Source of the DNA: Acidobacteriota bacterium
GTDB lineage: Bacteria; Acidobacteriota; Aminicenantia; Aminicenantales; Saccharicenantaceae
Assembly: GCA_003476685.1 (NCBI GenBank)
Contig: DMVN01000070.1
Location: 1 to 8,244, forward strand
Reading direction: 5' to 3'
Length of the DNA stretch: 8,244 nucleotides
Numbering within the stretch: the first letter of the stretch is position 1; each line of letters opens with the position of its first letter. The translations under genes were made by a program, and so were the position numbers. Shown piece after piece: positions 1-4,820 of the stretch. The notes under the pieces were generated by a model. It was not told the DNA's origin, searched no databases, and saw only the letters and a list, made by a program, of their open reading frames with translations.

Positions 1-69
1 GGAGCTGTCCGCTTCGAACGAACCGCGGCCGGTTTTGCCATCAGGACTGCAGCCCACAGTCCGAATTAG
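1..69 (+). CDS. Probable 3' tail of an upstream gene (5' end outside window)
   Basis: Frame 1 is open from the first base to a TAG at 67-69, giving 22 residues that end RTAAHSPN. First codon positions are strongly G-rich (GGA, GCT, GTC, GAA, GCG, GCC, GGT and so on), as expected for coding DNA. The stop falls just before a new promoter, which suits the end of a preceding forward gene. The stretch is too short to identify a product, and the other two forward frames are also open here, so this is a tentative call. Confidence 0.4.
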   Translation, partial: GAVRFERTAAGFAIRTAAHSPN

Positions 70-95
70 ACAATGTTCTGACCCTGTACAGCGGT

Positions 96-124
96 TTGAC
101 AGCTCCAGGCGGGGGTTGTATTAT
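96..124 (+). promoter_or_regulatory. Sigma70-like promoter of the secreted-protein gene
   Basis: A perfect -35 TTGACA (96-101) is followed after 17 bases by TATTAT (119-124). The overlapping TATAAT at 122-127 is a better -10 but would sit at 20 bases. Transcription would start near 131, leaving a leader of only about 11 bases with just enough room for the GAGGG ribosome binding site. A perfect 8-base palindrome, CTGTACAG (84-91), lies directly upstream of the -35 and could be a regulator site. Confidence 0.6.
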
Positions 125-141
125 AATGTTGAGGGATGGTA

Positions 142-777
142 ATGCTCAGGAAAATAATATCCGTCTTCCTGTGTTTCGGCTTTTGTGGCCTGACCCTGCT
201 GCTGGCCCAGGAAGAGAACCTGGCTGAGCTGGCCAGGAAAGAGCGGGAAAGACGGGAAAGCCTGAAGGGCAAGAAAGTCCGGGTGGTGACCAATAAAGAC
301 CTGGAGAAGTTAACCAAGGCTGAAGCCCTGACTCTGCCCCCTCAATCTGAAGAGGCAGCGCTGGCGAACAGAGAAGCTCAGCCTTTGACCCTGGCCCCGG
401 AAGAATCCCAGGCGCGGCCGCCGGCCACCGTTCACCGGGTGACGGTGGAAAATCCGCCAGCCCAGAATTCCCAGGGTTCCGCAGGAAATTTTCCTGATAC
501 AGCTAAGAGTCGGGATGTGGCTGACGTCTCTCTGGAAGAAGCCTGGAAGAAAGCCCAGGAATACGTGGAGCTCCTGACGCTCAAACTCAATTCCCTCTGG
601 GCCCAGTTTTACGGCCTGAGCGACATGAAATCCAAGGATTACATCCAGATGCAGATTAGCGAAACTTATGAAAAACTGACCAAGGCCCAGGAAGAAGAAG
701 CCCGGCTGCGGCAGCTATACGAAAAACAGGTCAACCGAAAAAAAACCGAGTCGGCTTCGCCCCTCTGGATTAAATAA
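142..777 (+). CDS. Secreted coiled-coil hypothetical protein (211 aa)
   Basis: I do not recognise a named family. The N-terminus has a Sec signal peptide: basic MLRK, a hydrophobic core of about 16 residues, and likely cleavage after LLLAQ near residue 23. The mature part starts with a charged segment (LAELARKERERRESLKGKK, then VRVVTNKDLEKL). A Pro/Ala/Glu-rich, probably disordered linker spans about residues 60-130. A helical, coiled-coil-like C-terminus follows, beginning near SLEEAWKKAQ and ending in PLWIK. From memory, secreted proteins with this layout and a terminal Trp-hydrophobic-basic tail are common in Acidobacteriota and relatives; that is inference. The ATG at 142 is chosen over the one at 136 because GAGGG (131-135) is six bases before 142 but directly abuts 136. 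The gene is preceded by its own promoter and converges on the lipoprotein gene with a 9-base gap and no visible terminator hairpin. Confidence 0.8.
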   Translation: MLRKIISVFLCFGFCGLTLLLAQEENLAELARKERERRESLKGKKVRVVTNKDLEKLTKAEALTLPPQSEEAALANREAQPLTLAPEESQARPPATVHRVTVENPPAQNSQGSAGNFPDTAKSRDVADVSLEEAWKKAQEYVELLTLKLNSLWAQFYGLSDMKSKDYIQMQISETYEKLTKAQEEEARLRQLYEKQVNRKKTESASPLWIK

Positions 778-786
778 CTATCTATT

Positions 787-1665
787 TCAACGGAAATAAA
801 CCTTCTCTATTCGCAGCCCTACCGGCCTGTCATCATTCAGGTCCGGATAAACCTGATTAACGGGCAGGGTCTTATCCACGGCCAGGGTCAGTTTCAATTC
901 CGGGTCGGTTTTAGCAGAAAACGGGCCGAGCGAGTAGACTTTTTGGAACGGTCCGGGGCCCAGGGTGAATTCATCAAGCAGCCCGTCGTCAAGAAATAAA
1001 GACACGTTCAGGCTTTCCTGGTAGTTCCTTCCCCTGACCATTAGCAGGGCGGCCCGCCCCGGGTTTTCCAGAAGGCAGACGGCCCGGGCCCCGGTCCAGA
1101 GTTCATAGGATTGGTCGGAAACTCCGACCCGGGGTCTATCTATCTTTTCCCAGCCTTCCAGGAAAATCACCTCCGGGGCTTCGGCTGGGCAGGGTAGAAG
1201 TTTAATTTTCCTGGAATAAAGGACCAGCGGTTCGGCCTCGCCCGAATTTTCCATCAAGATACTGAACCCGATTTTCATGCCGGCGGCTGTTTTCGGGTTG
1301 AACCGATCGATAACCCGAGGGAAATAGATAAATTTTTCTATTTCGTAAACCCGGTTAGCCTGCCACCTGGAAACGGGGATTTCCGGGTCCAGGCTTTCCC
1401 GGAACAGGATTTTCTCCTGCCAGAGAGCCACGGCCACAATCCGGTAGTCTTTTTCCAGGGGTTGGAAGCCGGCGGTGGTGATGTACTTAACCTTTAACCG
1501 GGTGACCAGGTCATCGGTCAGCACCCGCTCGGAGAAAGAGGCATTGATGGCCAGGCCCTTGAGTGGCGGCTTTTTTTCGCAAGCGGTCAGGCCCCACAGA
1601 CAGAGAAAGGCCAGCCCCAGGTGCAGAAAAACCGAATTTCTACTCAGACCAAGAAATTTTTCCAT
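787..1665 (-). CDS. Predicted lipoprotein with C-terminal beta-rich domain (292 aa)
   Basis: A hydrophobic leader (SVFLHLGLAFLCLWG) ends in the lipobox L-T-A-C, with the lipidated Cys at residue 29. The +2 residue is Glu rather than Asp, so outer-membrane or surface anchoring is plausible. The rest is a string of short beta-type segments without transmembrane helices. Around residues 195-292 the pattern GWEKID..., LWTGARAVCLLENPG, LFLDDGLLDEFTL and final RPVGLRIEKVYF resembles a beta-sandwich module that I recall in Aminicenantes proteins, often next to glycosyltransferases. No enzyme motif is seen and the function is unknown. The frame stays open to a TTG at 1719, but that TTG is the -35 box of the gene's own promoter, so the ATG at 1665 is the start. 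A GGAG lies only one base before it, so the ribosome site is poor. The gene diverges from rph and converges on the 142-777 gene. Confidence 0.82.
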   Translation of the reverse strand: MEKFLGLSRNSVFLHLGLAFLCLWGLTACEKKPPLKGLAINASFSERVLTDDLVTRLKVKYITTAGFQPLEKDYRIVAVALWQEKILFRESLDPEIPVSRWQANRVYEIEKFIYFPRVIDRFNPKTAAGMKIGFSILMENSGEAEPLVLYSRKIKLLPCPAEAPEVIFLEGWEKIDRPRVGVSDQSYELWTGARAVCLLENPGRAALLMVRGRNYQESLNVSLFLDDGLLDEFTLGPGPFQKVYSLGPFSAKTDPELKLTLAVDKTLPVNQVYPDLNDDRPVGLRIEKVYFR

Positions 1666-1690
1666 GCTCCAGCCTGCTGATTGATTACCA

Positions 1691-1719
1691 ATTATAAAGG
1701 AACGCCGCCCTTTAATCAA
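1691..1719 (-). promoter_or_regulatory. Promoter of the lipoprotein gene
   Basis: Read on the minus strand, TTGATT (1719-1714) is followed after exactly 17 bases by a perfect TATAAT (1696-1691). Transcription would begin near 1684, giving a leader of about 19 bases before the ATG at 1665. This site rules out the longer reading that starts at 1719. Confidence 0.65.
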
Positions 1720-1723
1720 AGAC

Positions 1724-1749
1724 CCGGCTGTCGGTTGAAAATCAGCCGG
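1724..1749. repeat. Operator-like inverted repeat around the rph -35 box
   Basis: CCGGCTG (1724-1730) and CAGCCGG (1743-1749) are perfect 7-base inverted arms separated by 12 bases, centre to centre 19 bases, about two helical turns. The rph -35 TTGAAA lies in the middle. The repeat is upstream of both predicted transcription starts, so it would not be in either mRNA. It would more likely act as a dimeric protein site than as an RNA hairpin. No specific regulator can be named. Confidence 0.4.
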
Positions 1750-1763
1750 TTATGGCTTATGAT
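1735..1763 (+). promoter_or_regulatory. Promoter of rph
   Basis: TTGAAA (1735-1740), a 17-base spacer and TATGAT (1758-1763) make a near-consensus vegetative promoter. Transcription would begin near 1770, about 40 bases before the GTG start at 1810. It lies back-to-back with the lipoprotein promoter, with 15 bases between the two -35 boxes. Confidence 0.65.
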
Positions 1764-1797
1764 TATGGTACCTCATTTAGCCCTGTCTTTAGCCTGT

Positions 1798-1803
1798 AAG
1801 GAG
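1798..1803 (+). promoter_or_regulatory. Ribosome binding site that fixes the rph start
   Basis: AAGGAG lies six bases before the GTG at 1810-1812. It is the only strong Shine-Dalgarno in the upstream part of this frame. Together with the promoter at 1735-1763 it makes the GTG the likely start, not the ATG at 1681. Confidence 0.75.
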
Positions 1804-1809
1804 AGTAAA

Positions 1810-2598
1810 GTGAGCAGCAGAAAAGCCAGGAAGGAGCCGGCTAAGAAGCCGCTTTTTGAGAGGCCATCGGGCCGGGCCTATGACGAGCTTCGGCCGCTTA
1901 TCATCAAGCCGGATTACATGGATTTTGCCGAAGGCTCGGCCTACCTGGAAATGGGCAAGACCAAGGTGGTGGCCACGGCCAGCATCGAAGAAAAAGTCCC
2001 CCAGTTTCTGAAGGGCACCGGCTCCGGCTGGATAACAGCCGAGTATTCCATGCTCCCCCGCTCGACGGAGAAAAGGACGCCCCGCGAAAGAAACCAGGCT
2101 AAAATCTCCGGGCGGACCCAGGAAATCCAGCGCCTGATCGGGCGAGCTCTCCGGACCACTACCGACCTGAATCTCATCGGGGAGAGAACCATAATCATAG
2201 ATTGCGATGTCATCCAGGCCGACGGGGGCACCCGGACGGCCTCGGTTAACGCCGGCTGCATTGCCCTGGCCATGTGCTTTAAGAAGCTGCTGGATGAGGG
2301 ATTGCTGCCGACTTTTCCTCTGCGTCATCTGGTGGCAGCGGTCAGTGTCGGCCTGGTCGAAGGCCAGCGGCTTCTGGACCTGGATTATCAGGAAGATTCC
2401 CAGGCGGAAGTTGATATGAACGTGGTCCAGACAGACGAAGGCCGCCTGGTGGAAGTTCAGGCCGCAGCCGAGAAAGTCTCTTTTTCCAGGCAGGAGTTGA
2501 GCCAGCTACTGAAGCTGGCCGATAAGGGCCTGAAAGAAATTTTAGCCGTCCAGCGGACTGTCCTCAAAAAAATCCACCCGGTTTTTATCGCCTTTTAA
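1810..2598 (+). CDS. rph: Ribonuclease PH (tRNA nucleotidyltransferase)
   Basis: This enzyme is a cytoplasmic phosphorolytic 3'-5' exoribonuclease that trims tRNA precursors as a ring-shaped hexamer. From the GTG start the protein is 262 residues; the family is usually about 240-260. The family pattern runs almost end to end: GRAYDELRP (21-29), EGSAYLEMGKTKV (41-53), VPQFLKG, GWITAEYSMLPRST (73-86), ISGRTQEIQRLIGRALR (99-115) and DCDVIQADGGTRTAS (131-145). T141 and R142 correspond to the phosphate-binding pair. LDYQEDSQAEVDMNVV (191-206) supplies the catalytic acidic residues. Two oddities stand out. A basic N-terminal extension of about 18 residues precedes the conserved core, and the usual V-Q-G-T-(A/G)-E is V-Q-A-A-A-E (215-221). 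The frame is open back to an ATG at 1681, but that stretch contains the promoter. The gene converges on the HD-GYP gene with an 88-base gap and no clear terminator. Confidence 0.96.
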   Translation: MSSRKARKEPAKKPLFERPSGRAYDELRPLIIKPDYMDFAEGSAYLEMGKTKVVATASIEEKVPQFLKGTGSGWITAEYSMLPRSTEKRTPRERNQAKISGRTQEIQRLIGRALRTTTDLNLIGERTIIIDCDVIQADGGTRTASVNAGCIALAMCFKKLLDEGLLPTFPLRHLVAAVSVGLVEGQRLLDLDYQEDSQAEVDMNVVQTDEGRLVEVQAAAEKVSFSRQELSQLLKLADKGLKEILAVQRTVLKKIHPVFIAF

Positions 2599-2686
2599 TA
2601 AGAAATTCCCATTTAAAAAACCAATCAATAGACTACTTTTTACCTCAGTTCTTTAATTAGCGAAAAATTCAATGGGGCTTCTACAG

Positions 2687-4069
2687 TCATTTGAAGGAGA
2701 AGCTGTTTAACCGGAAGCCCTTCTTCCGGAACAGGTCCAGACAGACTTCTACCACCCGCGGGTCATACAGCCGACCTCTGTTAACTTCTATTTCAGACAG
2801 GGCATCTTCCAGAGCATGAGATTCCCGGTACGGTCGGAACGAAGACATGGCTTCAACCACATCGGCTACGGCCATGATTCTGGCTTCTATCATAATCTGC
2901 TCACCCTTCAACCCGCAAGGGTAACCTGAGCCATCCATTCTCTCATGGTGTTGATAAACAATTTCAGCCACCGGCCAGGGAAAATTCATGTCTTTTAGTA
3001 GCTCGTAGCCAATGGCGGCATGGTTTTTTACCAGTCCCCACTCGCTTTCAGAGAGGATACCGGGCTTGTTGAGAATTTCAGAGGGGACGATGATTTTCCC
3101 AATGTCATGAATCTGAGCAGCCAGCCTTAGACCGTCAATCTGTTCAGGTGTAAGTCCCATTTCTGTGGCTATGGTTCTGGCCAACTCAGCCACCCTTTTT
3201 TGATGACCACCGGTGTAAGGGTCTTTTATCTCCACTATTTTGTTTAAGACCCTTATGGTTGCTCCAAAAGCTTTCCTCAACTTCTCCAGGGCCTCTTCCA
3301 GTCTGGATTCAATTCTTTTTCGCTCTGTAATGTCATGAGCCAGGACAATTTCGGCCGGCTGGCCCTGGTACTCGATAAAGTTAAACTCGACATCAACTTC
3401 AATTTTCTGGCCATTTTTATGCAGAAGGGTGCATTCTAATTTCTGAGAAACATTCGGGTCTGAATATCTCTGGCCGTAAAGGCTCATGATATCTTCCTTC
3501 CTGTCTTCTGACAGGTATTCGTCAATCCTAGTCTCGATAACTTCCTCAGGACAATAACCAAAGGTCTCAAGCACGGCCGGGTTGGCATACTTTATCACCC
3601 CGTTCTGAACGATGAACACCGGTGTCCGGGCCTGCTCTATAAGGCTGGAAAGAATCCTTTCTTTTTCCAGGAGACGGCTCTGCGATTCTACCAGCTCGCT
3701 TATGTCCCGTATAACCCCAATTATTTTCTGCTCCTGTCCATCGGTTGAACTCAACTGAAGATGACCGGTCCGCCCTTCCCGGTTATTCACTCTGACCGGG
3801 CCGAGAACAGAATTATCTGAGTTCTTAGTTAGTTCATACCACCATTTTTTAATTTCTTCTCTATCATCAGGATGAACTATGGTCTCGATAATTTTCTGAG
3901 CTGAGTCAGAGGCAAATTCAGTTTCGCTGATACCACAAAACTGAACGAAAGACTGGTTGCAATATTCAAATCGGTCTTTGCCAACAATGAAAATACCGTC
4001 ACTGGCTTTTTCTACCAGAAGCCGGTATAAATCTTTTTTTAATTCAAAAAGGGTCTGGCGGTTAGACAT
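2687..4069 (-). CDS. PAS-PAS-HD-GYP cyclic-di-GMP phosphodiesterase
   Basis: This is a soluble sensor-effector of 460 residues with no membrane segment. PAS domain 1 spans about 12-125 (ASDGIFIVG, YCNQSFVQFCG, HPDD, GVIRDISE). PAS domain 2 spans about 137-250 (PVFIVQNGVIKYANPA, GYCPEEV, LAHDITERKR). A helical linker leads into an HD-GYP domain at about 275-450. The metal ligands and signature are intact: H289 in TGGHQKRV, H321-D322 in AAQIHDIGK, H350, H374-H375-E376, then DGSGYP with G382-Y383-P384, and D403 in VADVVEAM. It should therefore be active and hydrolyse c-di-GMP to pGpG or GMP, controlled by the PAS domains; the ligand cannot be read from the sequence. No strong Shine-Dalgarno precedes the ATG. 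Several 60-base rows hand-counted across the gene give about 32-50% GC, lower than the flanking genes, which may mean transfer or simply weaker codon selection. It is transcribed away from the flotillin operon. Confidence 0.95.
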   Translation of the reverse strand: MSNRQTLFELKKDLYRLLVEKASDGIFIVGKDRFEYCNQSFVQFCGISETEFASDSAQKIIETIVHPDDREEIKKWWYELTKNSDNSVLGPVRVNNREGRTGHLQLSSTDGQEQKIIGVIRDISELVESQSRLLEKERILSSLIEQARTPVFIVQNGVIKYANPAVLETFGYCPEEVIETRIDEYLSEDRKEDIMSLYGQRYSDPNVSQKLECTLLHKNGQKIEVDVEFNFIEYQGQPAEIVLAHDITERKRIESRLEEALEKLRKAFGATIRVLNKIVEIKDPYTGGHQKRVAELARTIATEMGLTPEQIDGLRLAAQIHDIGKIIVPSEILNKPGILSESEWGLVKNHAAIGYELLKDMNFPWPVAEIVYQHHERMDGSGYPCGLKGEQIMIEARIMAVADVVEAMSSFRPYRESHALEDALSEIEVNRGRLYDPRVVEVCLDLFRKKGFRLNSFSFK

Positions 4070-4132
4070 TGATTCTACCGGAAGTTTAAGATTATTTGAT
4101 TAAGCCGATACTCCTTAGCCCGTTTTCCTAAA

Positions 4133-4152
4133 ATCTTTTAACTATCTTTTAA
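4133..4152. repeat. Two direct repeats one helical turn apart upstream of the HD-GYP gene
   Basis: ATCTTTTAA occurs at 4133-4141 and again at 4144-4152, an 11-base period that puts both copies on the same face of the helix. Such spacing is typical of tandem response-regulator sites. It is 64-83 bases upstream of the HD-GYP start. A small hairpin, GGCTT (4154-4158) with AAGCC (4166-4170), lies next to it. The role is unproven and an A+T-rich background raises the chance of coincidence. Confidence 0.3.
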
Positions 4153-4198
4153 AGGCTTACTTAAAAAGCCAGCCCGCTTCTTTGATCATATAGAACTC

Positions 4199-4227
4199 TT
4201 TTTATTTAAATCGAACAGCCGTGTCAA
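4199..4227 (-). promoter_or_regulatory. Possible promoter of the HD-GYP gene
   Basis: On the minus strand a perfect TTGACA (4227-4222) is followed after 17 bases by TAAAAA (4204-4199), a weak -10 matching four of six positions. Just upstream of the -35 lies a run of T then A (4231-4245) that could act as an UP element or bend the DNA. The leader would be about 120 bases. The TATGAT at 4190-4185 is a better -10 but lacks a good -35 at the right distance. Confidence 0.35.
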
Positions 4228-4319
4228 GAAATTTTTTTAAAAAATGGGGTGATGTTTACCAACTGCCAGAGAGATATTAAAGTGGCTTTTGCTCAGAATA
4301 TATTTCCAGGTCAAAACCC

Positions 4320-4610
4320 TTACCTTTTGAAAATTTTCAAGCAAGTTTTATGTCCGGCCCTGACAGGGGCCGACAACTCCGGACAAAAATAACAGACAGA
4401 CAACCAATCATCAGGACGTTCCTGGTTAAACTCGTTTTTCAGACCCGGCAGGAGATTTAGTCTGGCCAATTGATTTAAATCATAGCCGACTAGACAATAT
4501 ACAACAATTAATACCGGTAATACCGGAATGTTTAAGCCAGGCGATGGATAATTAGTCAATTCCGGAACCTGTCCTTCGCCAGAGTGGGGTTCATGTTTCC
4601 CGGATACCAT
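4320..4610 (-). CDS. Doubtful small ORF (96 aa), possible remnant
   Basis: An ATG-to-stop frame lies in the middle of the intergenic gap. It encodes one hydrophobic stretch (IPVLPVLIVVYCLVGY, about residues 28-43) and a C-terminal CYFCPELS...HKTC that could bind metal. There is no convincing Shine-Dalgarno before the ATG and no family resemblance that I recognise. Part of it is made by the tandem 9-base repeat at 4509-4526, which yields PVL-PVL. It is most likely spurious or a decayed gene and is listed only so that the gap is fully described. Confidence 0.15.
   Translation of the reverse strand: MVSGKHEPHSGEGQVPELTNYPSPGLNIPVLPVLIVVYCLVGYDLNQLARLNLLPGLKNEFNQERPDDWLSVCYFCPELSAPVRAGHKTCLKIFKR
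4351..4385. repeat. Nested inverted repeats in the intergenic gap
   Basis: TGTCCGG (4351-4357) pairs perfectly with CCGGACA (4379-4385). An alternative inner hairpin pairs GTC and GGCCC (4352-4354, 4356-4360, one bulged base) with GGGCC and GAC (4367-4374) around a TGACAG loop. The two foldings share bases and exclude each other. Neither is followed by a T-run on either strand, so a simple terminator is unlikely. Confidence 0.35.
4509..4526. repeat. Tandem 9-base repeat, two copies
   Basis: TAATACCGG occurs twice head to tail without mismatch. It is probably a slippage product in non-coding DNA. The related 9-mer ATAACCGGA appears at 4692-4700 and 4801-4809, the latter in the flotillin ribosome-site hairpin. 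Confidence 0.45.
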
Positions 4611-4635
4611 GTCTTAACCTGAAAGAAAATTCGGC

Positions 4636-4664
4636 TTGACTTTATTTATGGGAAGAATTAATAT
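4636..4664 (+). promoter_or_regulatory. Promoter of the flotillin / aminotransferase-fusion operon
   Basis: TTGACT (4636-4641), a 17-base spacer and TAATAT (4659-4664) form a good sigma70-like promoter. Transcription would begin near 4671, giving an unusually long leader of about 150 bases. The RNA would open almost at once with a 7-base-pair hairpin, CTTGAAA (4670-4676) with TTTCAAG (4685-4691). Confidence 0.6.
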
Positions 4665-4717
4665 CTTTCCTTGAAAAAAAGACCTTTCAAGATAACCGGA
4701 AAAGGGTAAGTTAACTG

Positions 4718-4801
4718 ATGCTGAAGAGTGAAGGTGTTTCTTTTCTCGGAGGCCCGGTCCTGCCCCGTGTTCTGCTATTCCCTGAGTTAATCATAAAATA
4801 A
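4718..4801 (+). CDS. Possible leader peptide (27 aa) in the flotillin leader
   Basis: An ATG-TAA frame lies inside the predicted leader. It starts MLKSEGVSFLGG and ends PELIIK. AAAAGGG (4700-4706) is a possible ribosome site, but its 11-base spacing to the ATG is long. The codons in 4740-4780 are more G+C-rich than the surrounding gap. The stop codon's last base is the first base of the hairpin that holds the flotillin ribosome site, and flotillin begins 19 bases later. That layout would allow translational coupling, but the frame could be chance. Confidence 0.25.
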   Translation: MLKSEGVSFLGGPVLPRVLLFPELIIK

Positions 4802-4819
4802 TAACCGGAGGGAGGTTAT
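4801..4819 (+). promoter_or_regulatory. Flotillin ribosome binding site within a small hairpin
   Basis: ATAACC (4801-4806) and GGTTAT (4814-4819) are perfect inverted 6-base arms. The loop is GGAGGGA. The functional GGAGG (4811-4815, five bases before the ATG) spans the end of the loop and the first two bases of the 3' arm. The stem would therefore partly hide the ribosome site, while the loop offers a second GGAGG at less favourable spacing. Confidence 0.45.
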
Positions 4820-4820
4820 C

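Larger units (their letters stand above)
4246..4635. other. Central part of the A+T-rich intergenic gap, no confident gene
   Basis: The 751 bases between the HD-GYP and flotillin starts carry no recognisable gene. This central part contains a 14-base palindrome TTGAAAATTTTCAA (4327-4340) and nested inverted repeats at 4351-4385. It also has a perfect tandem pair of TAATACCGG (4509-4526) and one unconvincing minus-strand ORF (4320-4610). Composition and repeats look like non-coding or decayed DNA. No insertion-sequence ends or transposase fragment are seen. Confidence 0.5.

Noticed and set aside
8..24. tRNA T-loop-like TTCGAAC near the window start
   Set aside because: The flanking bases do not form the 5-base-pair T-stem, and no acceptor or anticodon arm follows.
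66..317. Minus-strand ORF of 83 aa overlapping the secreted-protein gene start
   Set aside because: Ser/Arg/Phe-rich shadow of the signal peptide and charged region, spanning the forward promoter.
772..788. Possible terminator between the convergent genes (AAATA ... TATTT)
   Set aside because: Only a 5-base, all A/T stem without a T-run; too weak to call.
1666..1719. Extension of the lipoprotein gene to the TTG at 1719
   Set aside because: The TTG is part of the promoter -35 box, and the signal peptide reads properly from the ATG at 1665.
1681..1809. N-terminal 43-residue extension of RNase PH from the ATG at 1681, with an apparent 'LALSLAC' lipobox
   Set aside because: The stretch contains the rph promoter (1735-1763), and the real ribosome site (1798-1803) precedes the GTG at 1810. 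A lipidated RNase PH would also make no biological sense.
1789..2419. Other-frame ORFs inside rph on both strands
   Set aside because: They overlap a certain gene whose full family motif pattern is in the rph frame.
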